From the NCBI RefSeq assembly GCF_030930995.1, contig NZ_CP133217.1, forward strand, positions 1,602,001 to 1,666,000: 64,000 nucleotides of DNA, read 5' to 3'. The stretch is from Thiothrix subterranea. Its GTDB lineage: Bacteria; Pseudomonadota; Gammaproteobacteria; Thiotrichales; Thiotrichaceae. The notes below the pieces were generated by a model. That model was not told the DNA's origin, did no database searches, and saw only the letters and a list, made by a program, of their open reading frames with translations. Below, piece by piece: positions 18,497-28,286 of this stretch. How positions within the stretch are numbered: position 1 is the stretch's first letter; every line of letters begins with the position of its first letter. A program made the position numbers and the translations under genes.

Positions 18497-19300
18497 ATGA
18501 GTAATGTGACACAAACGCGGCGCTGGGTGCTGAACCTTGCGCTGTTAGTGCTGGTGGGAGGCTTGGGGGCGTTAGCATGGTGGCAAATGCAGCAACCGGC
18601 TGCCCAGCCCGACACTTTATTGCGCCTGACGCGGGGGGATATTACCCGCGTGACGATTACCCGCGAATTGGGGAGTGCCACGCCGGAAGTGATTCGGCTG
18701 GAACGCGCCGGGGAGCGTTGGCGAATGCTTGAGCCAAAACAGGTTGATGCTAACGCTACCCGTATCAGCCAATTGTTTACGCTCTTGGATGAAACCGTGA
18801 CCGCCAGTTATGACGCGGCAGGCAAAGACCTCAAGCAATACGGGCTTGAACCGGGCAGTGCCAGTCTCGCTTTCAATGCTGAAACCGTGGTATTCGGGGC
18901 GGAAAATCCCATTTCCCGCAAGCGTTACCTGTTGCATGACGGCAAGGTCAAATTGGTGTCGGAGGCGGTATTTGGTTTGCTGACGGGGGAGGCGACAACC
19001 TTGGTGGCAAATAAACTGGTGCCGGAAGGACGCACGGTGAAAGCGGTGTCATTACCCGCCGGTTTCAATGCCAGTGCAGCGGGCTTGCTGCAAAAATGGC
19101 AATCCGCCGATGCGTTGCGGGTTGAGGCGTATGCGGGCGAGGCGAGTCAGGGCAAGGTTGTGCTGACTTTGGATGATGGTAATAAGTTGACGCTGGATTT
19201 ATTGTCAGATGAAGGCGAACTTGTTTTGGCTAATATTGTCTCAGGTATACGTTACGTATGTGCCGAGACAAAGCGCAAGGCTTTACTACCCCTAAAATAG
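18497..19300 (+). CDS. DUF4340 protein of the Gld-like operon
   Basis: A 267-residue protein with an N-terminal membrane anchor (about 12-28) and a periplasmic part made of DUF4340-like repeats: I-R-L-E-R-A-G-E-R-W-R-M-L-E-P, then K-Q-V-D-A-N-A-T-R-I-S-Q-L-F and G-L-E-P-G-S-A-S-L. DUF4340 proteins regularly accompany GldG-type proteins. The ATG at 18497 follows the GldG stop by 1 bp. The last 49 bp overlap the 3' end of the convergent ATP-grasp gene. Confidence 0.82.
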   Translation: MSNVTQTRRWVLNLALLVLVGGLGALAWWQMQQPAAQPDTLLRLTRGDITRVTITRELGSATPEVIRLERAGERWRMLEPKQVDANATRISQLFTLLDETVTASYDAAGKDLKQYGLEPGSASLAFNAETVVFGAENPISRKRYLLHDGKVKLVSEAVFGLLTGEATTLVANKLVPEGRTVKAVSLPAGFNASAAGLLQKWQSADALRVEAYAGEASQGKVVLTLDDGNKLTLDLLSDEGELVLANIVSGIRYVCAETKRKALLPLK

Positions 19301-20154
19301 CCTGCTGCAAATACCCGTGCAAATCGCTCGGCGGATGCCGCATCCATATTGAAATACAGCGACGGCTCGATCAGTTCTAATTCCATCAGCGCAAAGCCGT
19401 TGTCGGTGCGTACCCAATCAACACGGGCGTAGAGCGTCGGTTCGGGGATAGCCGCCAGTGCCGCGCGGCTCAGTTCCAGCAATATCGCTTCCGGTTCAAC
19501 GCTTTGCAATTGCCCACCGTGTTCTTCCTGCACGCGAAAATCGCCGGATTTGGGGGTTTTTAGAATCGTGTGGCTGTATTCATCCCCAAAAAAGAACAGC
19601 GAATACTCGCCTTCGGTGACGATGACGGGGATGAACGGTTGCACCATGCAATCGCGTTCTTGGAACAGTGTTGCCAGCGTTTTGGCTTGCTGGGTGAGGG
19701 CGGTGGGTGTGAGGCGGAAGGTATCATCGGCACAGGCACTGATGACAGGTTTGATAATGATTTCCGGCGTCTGCCAGTGAGTGAAGAGGGGAGGTAAGGC
19801 TGCTACGTCCAAACCATGAAACCATTCAGTCGGCACAATCGGAATGCCTTTGGCTTCTAGGTCGCGTAGGTAGATTTTGCTGAGATTCCAACGTACCACC
19901 TCCAGCGAATTGGCTAGATTGGCGCGGGAATTTTCAATGGTGGCGAGGACAGCGAGGAATTGCGCGGGATTATTCTGGTAATCCCAGCAGGAGCGGATAA
20001 TAACAGCATCAAACTGATTCCAGTCAATGCTGTTATCACGCCAGTCTACCGTTTCCGCGTGCCAACCGTAGCGTTTTAGCGGAGCATGGAGAAGCGCGTC
20101 GTAGCAGACGAACTTCTCCAAACTTGCCATGCTCAGGAAGGCGCAACGTTTCAC
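19252..20154 (-). CDS. ATP-grasp superfamily protein (RimK/glutathione-synthetase-like)
   Basis: A 300-residue protein. It opens C-A-F-L-S-M-A-S-L-E-K-F, has W-N-Q-F-D-A-V-I-I-R-S-C-W-D-Y, then the ATP-binding strand E-I-I-I-K-P-V-I-S-A-C-A-D-D, M-V-Q-P-F-I-P and the metal-binding L-M-E-L-E-L-I-E-P-S-L-Y near the end. Proteins of this type ligate a carboxylate to an amine or thiol using ATP; the actual substrate is unknown. The start is GTG; the next ATG (20130) would remove the conserved first strand. It lies 9 bp after the helicase gene and probably shares its transcript. Confidence 0.82.
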   Translation of the reverse strand: MKRCAFLSMASLEKFVCYDALLHAPLKRYGWHAETVDWRDNSIDWNQFDAVIIRSCWDYQNNPAQFLAVLATIENSRANLANSLEVVRWNLSKIYLRDLEAKGIPIVPTEWFHGLDVAALPPLFTHWQTPEIIIKPVISACADDTFRLTPTALTQQAKTLATLFQERDCMVQPFIPVIVTEGEYSLFFFGDEYSHTILKTPKSGDFRVQEEHGGQLQSVEPEAILLELSRAALAAIPEPTLYARVDWVRTDNGFALMELELIEPSLYFNMDAASAERFARVFAAGYFRGSKALRFVSAHT

Positions 20155-20163
20155 GGCAATGAC

Positions 20164-22209
20164 TTAAGCGGCAGGCGGTGGACGCTTGGGTTTACCTTTG
20201 TCCTTGTCTGGCGCGGCTTTTTTGACGGCAGGCTTGCGTGCTGGGGGTTTGTCACCACCGAACTTGGGCTTGTCGTCAGCAAAGCGCGGCTTGTCCGCAC
20301 TGAACTTGGGTTTTTCGTCGGCAAAGCGCGGCTTGTCACCGCCTGCAAACGGGGCGCGTTCCTTTTCAGTGCGCGGGCGACGATCGGGGCGATCACCGCC
20401 ACGACCTGCACCACCGTCACGGCGCGGCGGTGGGCCATCGCGACGTTGTGGCGGGCGACGATCATCGCCACCACGGTCACGGCGTTGACCGCCACCACTG
20501 GGTTTGTTGGGGGAATAATCCGCTGCTGCTTCACCCGCTGGTTCGATATTCAACATTTGCCCAGCAACCCGTGCAGTACGCAATTCGTGCAAAATGTCTT
20601 TCGGCATTCCTGCTGGCAAATCGACCAAGCTGCAATCGTCTTGAATTTCGATATAACCGATGTAGCGGCTGTCTAAGCCTGCTTCATTCGCAATCGCACC
20701 GACGATATTGCCCGGTTTGACGCCGTGCGAACGCCCAACCGCAATGCGGAAACGTTCCATTGGAATGGTGTCGTCGTCGCTGCTGAACGCGGAGTTGGCA
20801 GCGTTGGATTTGCGCTTACCGGGGCGTTGTTCTTGCTCACGTTCACGCGCCGCATTTGGGTTGAAAGCCGGGTGATTTTTGCGCTCTTCCAGCAACAAGG
20901 GCGAATCGCCTTGCAGCATTTTGGCAAGTGCCGCCGCAATTTCGAGTGCGGGAACATTGTGTTCGCGCTCGTAACCTTCCAGCAATTGCGAGAAGAAATC
21001 CAAGCCTTCTTCTGCCAGCGTGTCGGTGATGCGTTGGCTGAATTGTGCGATCCGCATATTGTTGATGACATCAGTGGAAGGCAATTCCATCAGATCAATC
21101 GGTTTGCGGGTGGCGCGTTCGATGTTACGCAGCAAGTGACGTTCACGCGGTGATACGAACAAAATCGCTTCGCCGCTACGCCCGGCACGCCCGGTACGCC
21201 CGATGCGGTGGACGTAGGATTCGGTGTCGGTGGGAATGTCGTAGTTGATGACGTGGCTGATGCGTTCCACATCCAAGCCGCGTGCGGCGACGTCGGTAGC
21301 GACGAGGATGTCGATTTTGCCTTTCTTCAACTGGTCGATGGTGCGTTCGCGCACGTTTTGCGCAATGTCACCGTTGAGGGCAACCGCGTTGTAACCGCGT
21401 GCTTGCAGTTTGTCCGCCAGTTCCACGGTTTCATTTTTGGTGCGCACGAACAGAATAACGGCATCAAACGGTTCCGCTTCGAGGATGCGGGTCAGTGCGT
21501 CGAGCTTGTGCAAGCCGCTGACCAACCAGTAACGCTGACGGATGGTGTCGGCGGTGGTGGTTTTGACCTTGATTTTGACTTCGGCAGGGTCGGTCAAATA
21601 GCTTTGCGCAATGCGGTGAATTGCGGGGGGCATGGTCGCGGAGAACAGCGCGATTTGGCGTTGTGGCGGGGTTTGCTCCATGATCCATTCGATGTCATCG
21701 ACGAAGCCCATGCGCAACATTTCGTCAGCTTCATCCAGCACCAGTGCTTGCAAGCCGTCGAGTTTGAGTGAACCACGGCGCAGGTGATCCATGACGCGAC
21801 CCGGTGTGCCGACCACGACTTGTACGCCGCGTTCCAGTTGGCGGAATTGCGTGCGGTAATCTTGCCCGCCGTAAATCGGCATGACGTGGAAGCCGGGGAG
21901 TTTGCCCGCGTATTTCTGAAACGCTTCGGCAACTTGAATCGCCAGTTCGCGGGTCGGCGCGAGGACGAGAATTTGTGGCCCGGTCTTGCTCATGTCCAAT
22001 CGTGAGAGCAGGGGTAGGGCGAATGCAGCAGTTTTACCTGTGCCGGTTTGCGCTTGTCCGAGGACATCGCGACCTGCCAGCAGGTAAGGGATGGTTTCAG
22101 CTTGAATGGCTGACGGGGTTTCATAGCCGAGGTCTAGGACGGCTTGCAGCACGGGGGCGGCAAGGCCGAATTCGGCGAACGTGGGAGGTGTGTTTGTTTC
22201 TGGGGACAT
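20164..22209 (-). CDS. deaD: DEAD-box ATP-dependent RNA helicase (DeaD/CsdA-like)
   Basis: A 681-residue helicase. The Q-motif region (F-A-E-F-G-L) is followed by motif I AQTGTGKT (53-60), P-T-R-E-L-A, D-E-A-D (159-162), S-A-T, and H-R-I-G-R-T-G-R-A-G. A DbpA-type RNA-binding domain lies at about 488-555 (M-E-R-F-R-I-A-V-G-R ... G-Y-I-E-I-Q). The C-terminal 110 residues are basic and disordered: an R/D/G-rich stretch, then alternating D-K-P-R-F-A-D / K-P-K-F units and a Lys-rich tail. This matches DeaD/CsdA helicases that act in ribosome assembly and mRNA decay, often in the cold. A hairpin lies just upstream of its start. Confidence 0.92.
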   Translation of the reverse strand: MSPETNTPPTFAEFGLAAPVLQAVLDLGYETPSAIQAETIPYLLAGRDVLGQAQTGTGKTAAFALPLLSRLDMSKTGPQILVLAPTRELAIQVAEAFQKYAGKLPGFHVMPIYGGQDYRTQFRQLERGVQVVVGTPGRVMDHLRRGSLKLDGLQALVLDEADEMLRMGFVDDIEWIMEQTPPQRQIALFSATMPPAIHRIAQSYLTDPAEVKIKVKTTTADTIRQRYWLVSGLHKLDALTRILEAEPFDAVILFVRTKNETVELADKLQARGYNAVALNGDIAQNVRERTIDQLKKGKIDILVATDVAARGLDVERISHVINYDIPTDTESYVHRIGRTGRAGRSGEAILFVSPRERHLLRNIERATRKPIDLMELPSTDVINNMRIAQFSQRITDTLAEEGLDFFSQLLEGYEREHNVPALEIAAALAKMLQGDSPLLLEERKNHPAFNPNAAREREQEQRPGKRKSNAANSAFSSDDDTIPMERFRIAVGRSHGVKPGNIVGAIANEAGLDSRYIGYIEIQDDCSLVDLPAGMPKDILHELRTARVAGQMLNIEPAGEAAADYSPNKPSGGGQRRDRGGDDRRPPQRRDGPPPRRDGGAGRGGDRPDRRPRTEKERAPFAGGDKPRFADEKPKFSADKPRFADDKPKFGGDKPPARKPAVKKAAPDKDKGKPKRPPPAA

Positions 22210-22223
22210 GGGGCTTCAGAGTG

Positions 22224-22259
22224 AGGAGGAAACCGGGCATTATGCGCTAGTTTCCTCCT
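22224..22259 (-). other. inverted repeat upstream of the DEAD-box helicase gene
   Basis: A 10-bp perfect stem (AGGAGGAAAC / GTTTCCTCCT) with a 16-nt loop, 15 bp before the helicase start codon and 15 bp after the stop of the preceding lipase-like gene. It has no T-tract, so it is not a typical terminator. It could be a leader structure for the helicase mRNA. Confidence 0.45.
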
Positions 22260-22274
22260 AAGATAAATGCCTTT

Positions 22275-23522
22275 CTATAAGTCCCGTGCAAAGCCACCGA
22301 AGTATTGCAACATGGTTTGCGCGTAGGGCTTGATGCAGTTGGTGTGGTCAGACGGTGCTGCGACACATTCCGTTAGATCAAGGTCGGGCGTGCCTTTTGC
22401 CCGCATTCCTTCCAAGGCGCGGGTGGCATTGCCAAACGGTACCGTTGTGTCGTCGCGTCCATGCGTCAAGCGGGTCGGGGTTTTGGCTTGCCATTCGTAG
22501 ACGCTATTGCGGTAGAGCGTGTCATAATCATCTGCCATCCAGTCGAGCAGGAAGGTTTTGTCAAACTCAGCGTCACTGTTTTCAGGGATGAGAAAATACA
22601 GCAGCGTATCGACCAGCAGTTCATCAAATTTACCGGGATATTTGGCGGCTGGAGCAGGGCGACCAAAACCCAGCGCGTTCCCTGCACTGGCAAGCAGCGC
22701 TTTTTTGCCAAGCAAATTGTCGAGTGTATAGCGCAAATCATAGGGGCCTGCACCGGCAACGCTGGCAGTAATCGGTGTACCGGCTGCTTCTAGCGTCTGT
22801 TGCGCCGCGAGAGTGACATAGCCGCCTTCAGAATAACCCGTGAGAAACAGTTGTTCATTCAGCGGAAGCCGTTGTTCTGCCAGCCATTGCCGTGAGGCCG
22901 TGATAAAGTCGATGACGGCATTGGCTGACGGATCGCGTTGCAAATACGGGTGAGGGGTGTCGGAAGATGCGCCATAGCCGACATAATCCGCTGCAACGAC
23001 GATGTATCCTAGCGACGCTAGAATATTCACGGGGGATTCCGCATCCGTGTCATTACTGGGCGCATCGCGGTCGTAAAAAATTGTACCGTGTTGGAAACTG
23101 AGCAACGGGCTTTTCACGCCCGCTGGTTTTTGGGGGACGGCAACAATGCCTGATGCGGTAATGAGATTGCCTGCTTTATCCGGTGTTAGGTAAGTCAGGC
23201 GGTATTGCTTGACTTCGTATAACGGAATGACGTCAGGCGTTCTATCCGCTGCTTCACGGATGGCTTGCGTGCTGTCAACAATACTGTTGGTTTTGCGTAA
23301 CTCGCCATCGTTTAGCAACGCACCGCGTGCGTTGGTAATGCGTGGGGGGATGGGGGCGGGAACGGGCGCAATTATTGGGGTTTGGTCACTCGCATTATCA
23401 GAGAGGTTAGCTTGTCCCGCTATGGTGGAATTACTCCCGCCACCACACGCGCTGACGAGTAAGCTGCTTATCAATAACATATGAATATGTCGCAATAAGC
23501 CGCGATAGGGTGTTAAACGCAT
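22275..23522 (-). CDS. lipoprotein with a lipase/alpha-beta hydrolase fold
   Basis: A 415-residue protein. The signal peptide ends in the lipobox L-V-S-A-C, followed by G-G-G-S and a Pro-rich linker, so it should be lipid-anchored in the envelope. The hydrolase part has F-Q-H-G-T (oxyanion region), the nucleophile elbow G-Y-S-E-G-G, and a late D-D-T-T-V-P and D-H-T-N-C that can supply Asp and His. It resembles secretory lipases/esterases. The ATG at 23522 has GGAG 8 bp upstream and gives a compact signal peptide; an in-frame start 33 bp earlier is less likely. Confidence 0.85.
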   Translation of the reverse strand: MRLTPYRGLLRHIHMLLISSLLVSACGGGSNSTIAGQANLSDNASDQTPIIAPVPAPIPPRITNARGALLNDGELRKTNSIVDSTQAIREAADRTPDVIPLYEVKQYRLTYLTPDKAGNLITASGIVAVPQKPAGVKSPLLSFQHGTIFYDRDAPSNDTDAESPVNILASLGYIVVAADYVGYGASSDTPHPYLQRDPSANAVIDFITASRQWLAEQRLPLNEQLFLTGYSEGGYVTLAAQQTLEAAGTPITASVAGAGPYDLRYTLDNLLGKKALLASAGNALGFGRPAPAAKYPGKFDELLVDTLLYFLIPENSDAEFDKTFLLDWMADDYDTLYRNSVYEWQAKTPTRLTHGRDDTTVPFGNATRALEGMRAKGTPDLDLTECVAAPSDHTNCIKPYAQTMLQYFGGFARDL

Positions 23523-23613
23523 GGGGAACACTCCAAATTTACCAATAGTAGACAAAAATATAGATTATCTGTCGAATAAGTAAAGTATTTGGTTCAAGTG
23601 TTCCCCGACATCA

Positions 23614-24405
23614 TTACTCTTCGCCTAACCCTGACATGCCGAGGATATTCCAACCGCCATCCACATAGGTGATTTCACCCGTAATCCCCGATGCCAGATC
23701 AGAACACAGGAATGCCGCCGCATTGCCCACTTCCTCAATGGTCACATTACGGCGCAGTGGCGCGTATTTCTCGAAATGATCCAACATTTTGCGGAAACCG
23801 GCGATACCCGACGCCGCCAGTGTGCGAATAGGCCCTGCGGAAATCGCATTCACGCGAATCCCTTGCGGCCCCAAATCGGCTGCCATGAAGCGTACACCCG
23901 CTTCCAAACTCGCTTTCGCCATACCCATCACGTTGTAGTTGGGGATAGCGGCGACAGCACCCAGATAGCTGAGTGCTAACATTGATCCATTGCGCCCCGC
24001 CATCATCGGCTTCGCGTAACGTGCCAGTGCTAAAAAGCTGTACGCGCTAATATCGTGTGCAATGGTTGAACCTTCGCGGGTAGTGTTATCCACGATACTG
24101 CCCGATAACTGCTCTTTAGGGGCGAATGCGATGGAATGCACCACAATATCCAAACCATCCCAGTGGGTAGCCAGTTGTTGGAAGGCGGCTTCAATGCTGG
24201 CATCTTCCGCCACTTCGCAGGGAATCACGATGCTCGAACCGAATTGCGCCGCGAATTTTTCCACGCGACCTTTCAATTTATCGTTTTGGTAGGTGAACGC
24301 CAGTTCAGCACCTTCGCGGTGTATGGCTTGTGCAATGCCGTAGGCGATGGAACGGTCGCTGGCGACCCCGGTAATCAATGCGCGTTTGCCGGTCAGAAAA
24401 CCCAT
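23614..24405 (-). CDS. fabI: enoyl-[acyl-carrier-protein] reductase (NADH)
   Basis: A 263-residue enzyme that carries out the last reduction of fatty-acid elongation. It has the FabI-type cofactor site [22 protein letters not shown], and the active-site set Y147, Y157 and K164 (Y-N-V-M-G-M-A-K), matching the Y-x6-K spacing of FabI. It ends G-G-W-N-I-L-G-M. An AGGAG ribosome-binding site lies upstream of the ATG. It stands alone between oppositely arranged neighbours. Confidence 0.96.
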   Translation of the reverse strand: MGFLTGKRALITGVASDRSIAYGIAQAIHREGAELAFTYQNDKLKGRVEKFAAQFGSSIVIPCEVAEDASIEAAFQQLATHWDGLDIVVHSIAFAPKEQLSGSIVDNTTREGSTIAHDISAYSFLALARYAKPMMAGRNGSMLALSYLGAVAAIPNYNVMGMAKASLEAGVRFMAADLGPQGIRVNAISAGPIRTLAASGIAGFRKMLDHFEKYAPLRRNVTIEEVGNAAAFLCSDLASGITGEITYVDGGWNILGMSGLGEE

Positions 24406-24458
24406 GTGAACTCCTGTTGCGTTAATGTTATGCTGTAATCCCCTGAATTATGCAGTAA

Positions 24459-26327
24459 ATGAACAAGCGTATGCAAAAACGATCGAGTGCCACCAACGGC
24501 TTGCTGACTGTGCTGATCACCTTGGTGATCGTGTTGATGCTGTTGACGATGTACCAGATTGATCGGCAATGGCTGAAATTGGGCGACGTGCAAGCCACCA
24601 TGACGGAACAAGCGAAAGACATTCGCGAATTGCGAGCCGCCTTAGCCAGTGGCGCAGTGCGTCAGCAGAGCGCGAACGCGAACGCGGGTACAGCATCCGG
24701 CATTTCCCCCGCCTTCCAACGCGCCCATGCGATGACGCAACAGCCGGATTATGCGCAAGGCGATTGGTCGGTGGATGCATTCGGCACTAACCTCAAAACC
24801 TTGACACCGCTGGTTTCCGGCGATGCGTATGCGTCGGAAGTGCAAGGTTACGTGCTCGAAAGTTTGGTGACGCGCAACCCCGATACACTGGCATGGGAAG
24901 GGCTGATCGCGAAAAGCTGGCAAGTCAGCCCCGACGGTTTAACGATTACCTTTCAGATGCGCGATGACGTGACATTTTCCGATGGCGTGCCGCTGACGGC
25001 GGACGATCTGGTGTTCAGCTTCCAATTCATTATGACCGAGGCGATTCAAGCGCCGCGTCAACGCGCTTACCTCGATAAAATCAAAGAAGTCAAAGCGAAT
25101 GGCAAATACGAAGTGGTGTTTGTGTACAAAGAGCCGTATTTTGAGGCATTTGATTTGGCGGGCGGCTTGAGCATTTTGCCGAAGCATTTTTACGAGCCGT
25201 ATTTGCAAAAGCCGCAAGAGTTCAATGAATCCAAAGGTTTATTACTTGGCAGTGGCCCTTATCGCATGAGCGACCCAAAGGGCTGGCGACCGGATGCGGG
25301 GAGTGTGGAGTTGGTGCGTAACGAACGTTATTGGGGAGATGTGCAGCCGCCCTTTAACCGCGTGTTGTGGAAAATTATTCAGAATGACAGTGCGCGTTTG
25401 ACCACCTACCGCAATGGGCAGATTGATGCGTATGGCGCTCGCCCGAATGAATACGCCAGTTTGAAAAATGACGCGCAAATTATGGATAAGAGCCATAACT
25501 TTGAATACATGCCGCCAGTGGCGGGATACAGCTACATTGGCTGGAATCAGGAGCGCGGCGGTAAGCCCACGCGCTTTGCGGATAAGCGGGTGCGCCAAGC
25601 CATGTCGCATTTGACCGATGTGTCGCGGGTGATTCAGGATATTTTCCTGGGTTATGCCGAGCCAGCAGTTAGCCCGTTCAGCAATACCAGTAAGCAGCAC
25701 AACCCCAGCTTGCAGCCGTGGGAGTTTAATCTGGAAAAGGCGCAGGCACTGCTGAAGGAAGTAGGTTACGAAGACCGCAATGGCGATGGTTTGCTGGAAG
25801 ATCAGGCGGGTAAGCCGTTTGAATTCAAGCTGACTTACTTTGAGGCGAATGAAGACACCAAGCGCATGGTGTTGTTGCTGAAGGATTTGTATGCGCGAGC
25901 AGGGGTGAAGTTAGAGCCGTTCCCACAAGAATGGCCGGTGATGTTGGAATCGCTGAATAAAAAAGATTTCGACGCGATCACCTTGGGCTGGACGAGTGGG
26001 ATTGAAACCGACATTTTTCAGATGTTCCACAGTACCCAAGCGAAAACCGATGGCGATAACAGCATTAGCTATAAAAATCCTGAGCTGGATAAGCTGATTG
26101 ATCAAGCACGCGCCACCGTCAATGAGGCGGAGCGGATGCCGTTGTGGCAACAAGCCGAGCGGATTATGATGGACGATCAGCCGTACACGTTTTTAATGCG
26201 GCGGCAGTCGTTATCGTTTGTGGATAAGCGCATTCAGAATTTGCAAATGACCAAGCTGGGGCTGAATCGAGGCAGTTTGCCGTTGGAAAATTACGTGCCT
26301 GCGGCGATGCAGAAGTATACGCAGTAA
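24459..26327 (+). CDS. peptide ABC transporter substrate-binding protein (family 5), membrane-anchored
   Basis: A 622-residue protein. Instead of a cleavable signal it has one membrane helix (about 14-34) and a short coil, then a full SBP_bac_5 domain: S-W-Q-V-S-P-D-G-L-T-I-T-F-Q-M-R-D-D-V-T-F-S-D-G, L-T-A-D-D-L-V-F-S-F, G-S-G-P-Y-R-M, R-Y-W-G-D-V, and V-R-Q-A-M-S-H-L-T-D. Such proteins bind di- or oligopeptides. No permease or ATPase genes accompany it, so its transporter must be elsewhere, or it acts as a sensor or chaperone. It is followed after 15 bp by a glycosyltransferase gene of clearly lower G+C. Confidence 0.88.
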   Translation: MNKRMQKRSSATNGLLTVLITLVIVLMLLTMYQIDRQWLKLGDVQATMTEQAKDIRELRAALASGAVRQQSANANAGTASGISPAFQRAHAMTQQPDYAQGDWSVDAFGTNLKTLTPLVSGDAYASEVQGYVLESLVTRNPDTLAWEGLIAKSWQVSPDGLTITFQMRDDVTFSDGVPLTADDLVFSFQFIMTEAIQAPRQRAYLDKIKEVKANGKYEVVFVYKEPYFEAFDLAGGLSILPKHFYEPYLQKPQEFNESKGLLLGSGPYRMSDPKGWRPDAGSVELVRNERYWGDVQPPFNRVLWKIIQNDSARLTTYRNGQIDAYGARPNEYASLKNDAQIMDKSHNFEYMPPVAGYSYIGWNQERGGKPTRFADKRVRQAMSHLTDVSRVIQDIFLGYAEPAVSPFSNTSKQHNPSLQPWEFNLEKAQALLKEVGYEDRNGDGLLEDQAGKPFEFKLTYFEANEDTKRMVLLLKDLYARAGVKLEPFPQEWPVMLESLNKKDFDAITLGWTSGIETDIFQMFHSTQAKTDGDNSISYKNPELDKLIDQARATVNEAERMPLWQQAERIMMDDQPYTFLMRRQSLSFVDKRIQNLQMTKLGLNRGSLPLENYVPAAMQKYTQ

Positions 26328-26342
26328 GGTGTCAATAAATTA

Positions 26343-27521
26343 ATGAGTATTAAACTTTTGGTTGATATTTGTCCATTGTTGCGCCGTCGAACGGGAGTCG
26401 GTAATTATATTTTTTACTTATTGCGTGAGTTGATTTGTGATAAGAGAGTTGATGATGTGGTGGGTATCTGTGGGGCGAAGATATTAAATCGTCAACAATT
26501 ATTAGCGTTTTTATTTCCAGAAAAGTCTAGTGTGCAGGAAGCGTTGACGTTGCCAAAAAGTGGCGGTGTGAAAAAAGTATTGAAACATGTACCTTACATC
26601 AGGGAGCTTAATGGATATTGGCAGTCAGTCCTGTTGTATCATCGGCAGAGGCGTTATCAGGACTATATTTTTTGGGGTGGGAACTATGCTATTCCCCAAT
26701 TTTGGCACTATAAAAGTATATTGACGATTCATGACTTATCGCATATCCATTACCCTGATTGTCACCCTGTCGATCGTGTTAGGTTTTTAAACAAATATTT
26801 ACCTGCTACTGTACAGCGTGCTACTGTCATTACAGTCGTGTCTAGTGCTACAGCGTTAGACGTGAATAAGTCTTTGGGGAAATCCTTAGTTCTGCCGCCT
26901 ATTTTTGTAGTGAGTCCCGCTGTTGGTGAACATTTTTACAATTTAAGTGTCACACAAGAAGCGTTGATTTGCGCAAAATACAGCCTTCCCAAACGTTTTA
27001 TTTTATCGGTAGGAACGTTTGAGCCACGAAAAAATTTCATGCGTTTATTGGATGCTTATGCAGGTTTGCCTGAGGCATCGCGCAGGGCTTATCCTTTGGT
27101 GTTGGTGGGTGAGCAGGGTTGGTTGGCAGATGATATATTACGAAGAATAGAGTCAGTCAAAAATGTACGCTGGTTAGGGTATGTACCAGAAGAAGATGTT
27201 CCATATTTGTATAAATTAGCGCATGTATTTGTGTATGTATCATTGTTTGAAGGGTTCGGTATGCCGATTCTGGAGGCTCTGTCAGTTGGAACGCCGGTGA
27301 TTACTTCAAATCGTGGAGCGATGCAGGAAGCAGCAGGTGGCTTAGCACGTTTGGTGACGCCAGAAAACACTGAGGAAATAAGGTTAGCACTTGCAGAATA
27401 CATAACTTTTACTAATATACTAGATGATTCGGGAATGGCGAGCGTTGCGCCTCAACATCGAGTGACGTGGGCGGCGCGTAAGGAAGACATGATCAATATT
27501 TTACAATGCATGAGTATTTGA
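26343..27521 (+). CDS. glycosyltransferase family 4
   Basis: A 392-residue GT-B enzyme. The N-terminal domain opens L-L-V-D-I-C-P-L-L-R-R-R-T-G-V-G-N-Y and has L-T-I-H-D-L-S-H. The C-terminal domain has the nucleotide-sugar region S-V-G-T-F-E-P-R-K-N-F and the E-x7-E pair in F-E-G-F-G-M-P-I-L-E-A. It probably transfers a hexose to a growing surface polysaccharide. The coding sequence is noticeably richer in A/T than the peptide-binding protein before it, and that composition continues through the signalling module to about 33.4 kb, which hints at separate acquisition. It lies 7 bp before the Crp-family gene. Confidence 0.88.
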   Translation: MSIKLLVDICPLLRRRTGVGNYIFYLLRELICDKRVDDVVGICGAKILNRQQLLAFLFPEKSSVQEALTLPKSGGVKKVLKHVPYIRELNGYWQSVLLYHRQRRYQDYIFWGGNYAIPQFWHYKSILTIHDLSHIHYPDCHPVDRVRFLNKYLPATVQRATVITVVSSATALDVNKSLGKSLVLPPIFVVSPAVGEHFYNLSVTQEALICAKYSLPKRFILSVGTFEPRKNFMRLLDAYAGLPEASRRAYPLVLVGEQGWLADDILRRIESVKNVRWLGYVPEEDVPYLYKLAHVFVYVSLFEGFGMPILEALSVGTPVITSNRGAMQEAAGGLARLVTPENTEEIRLALAEYITFTNILDDSGMASVAPQHRVTWAARKEDMINILQCMSI

Positions 27522-27528
27522 TATTTAT

Positions 27529-28260
27529 ATGACTCCAACAAAATTAACAGTTGCATCGTTACGTAAGGTTTCCTTGCTGGAAGGGTTGGATGACGTTGCT
27601 TTAGGTATTATTCTTAAACAACTCACGGTTCGTCGCTATGAAAAGCGCGATATTATTTTGCAAAAAGGGGCAACAGATGGGGAGTTGCTATTTCTGTTAG
27701 CGGGTCAGTTACACGTGGTAGATTATACTTTACAGGGAAAGGAAGTTTTTTTGCACGTTATTCAGCCAGGTGATTATTTTGGCGAATTGTCTGTGATTGA
27801 TGGTGCCCCACGTTCTGCTTCTATTGTCGCAATCAAAGAATCTGTGGTTGCTTTTCTATCTAAGCGACATGCATTGAACCTTTTTTATAATTATCCGTCT
27901 GTAATTGAGCGCTTGTTGATCAGGTTCGCGCAAGTTATTCGACAGGCATCTGGTCGTCAGATGCTGCTTAGCATTCCCTCTGCGCACGCGAGGGTCTATG
28001 TGATGCTGGCGAGGATGGTGCGTTCCCCTGATCTTCACGCGGAAACCAGTACAGTGACATTGGAAAATGTGCCGACACAACAGGAGATTGCAGGGATGGT
28101 GAATACAACGCGCGAAACGGTATCAAGAGCGATGCAAACGCTTGTAAAAGAGGGTATAATAAAGAGGGATAAAAGAAAAATAGTGGTTTTGCAACCTGAA
28201 GTACTAGAAGAACGAGCGATGCATGGCGAAGGATCGTTAGTCAAGGAAACAGAGGAATAG
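27529..28260 (+). CDS. Crp/Fnr-family transcription regulator with CRP-like cAMP and DNA signatures
   Basis: A 243-residue regulator. The cyclic-nucleotide domain carries G-E-L-x6-P-R-S-A (85-97), the phosphate-binding cassette with Arg-Ser as in E. coli CRP. The helix-turn-helix has T-Q-Q-E-I-A-x-x-V and the recognition helix R-E-T-V-S-R (195-200). In CRP the equivalent R-E-T-V-G-R supplies Arg180, Glu181 and Arg185, which read TGTGA. There is no Fnr-type cysteine cluster at the N-terminus. It therefore probably binds cAMP and TGTGA-N6-TCACA. Just downstream lie a FecR-domain gene and an adenylate cyclase gene. It may be the main Crp of the cell or a local paralogue. Confidence 0.9.
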   Translation: MTPTKLTVASLRKVSLLEGLDDVALGIILKQLTVRRYEKRDIILQKGATDGELLFLLAGQLHVVDYTLQGKEVFLHVIQPGDYFGELSVIDGAPRSASIVAIKESVVAFLSKRHALNLFYNYPSVIERLLIRFAQVIRQASGRQMLLSIPSAHARVYVMLARMVRSPDLHAETSTVTLENVPTQQEIAGMVNTTRETVSRAMQTLVKEGIIKRDKRKIVVLQPEVLEERAMHGEGSLVKETEE

Positions 28261-28286
28261 TTAGGGCTTCATTGGGAGATCAATAT

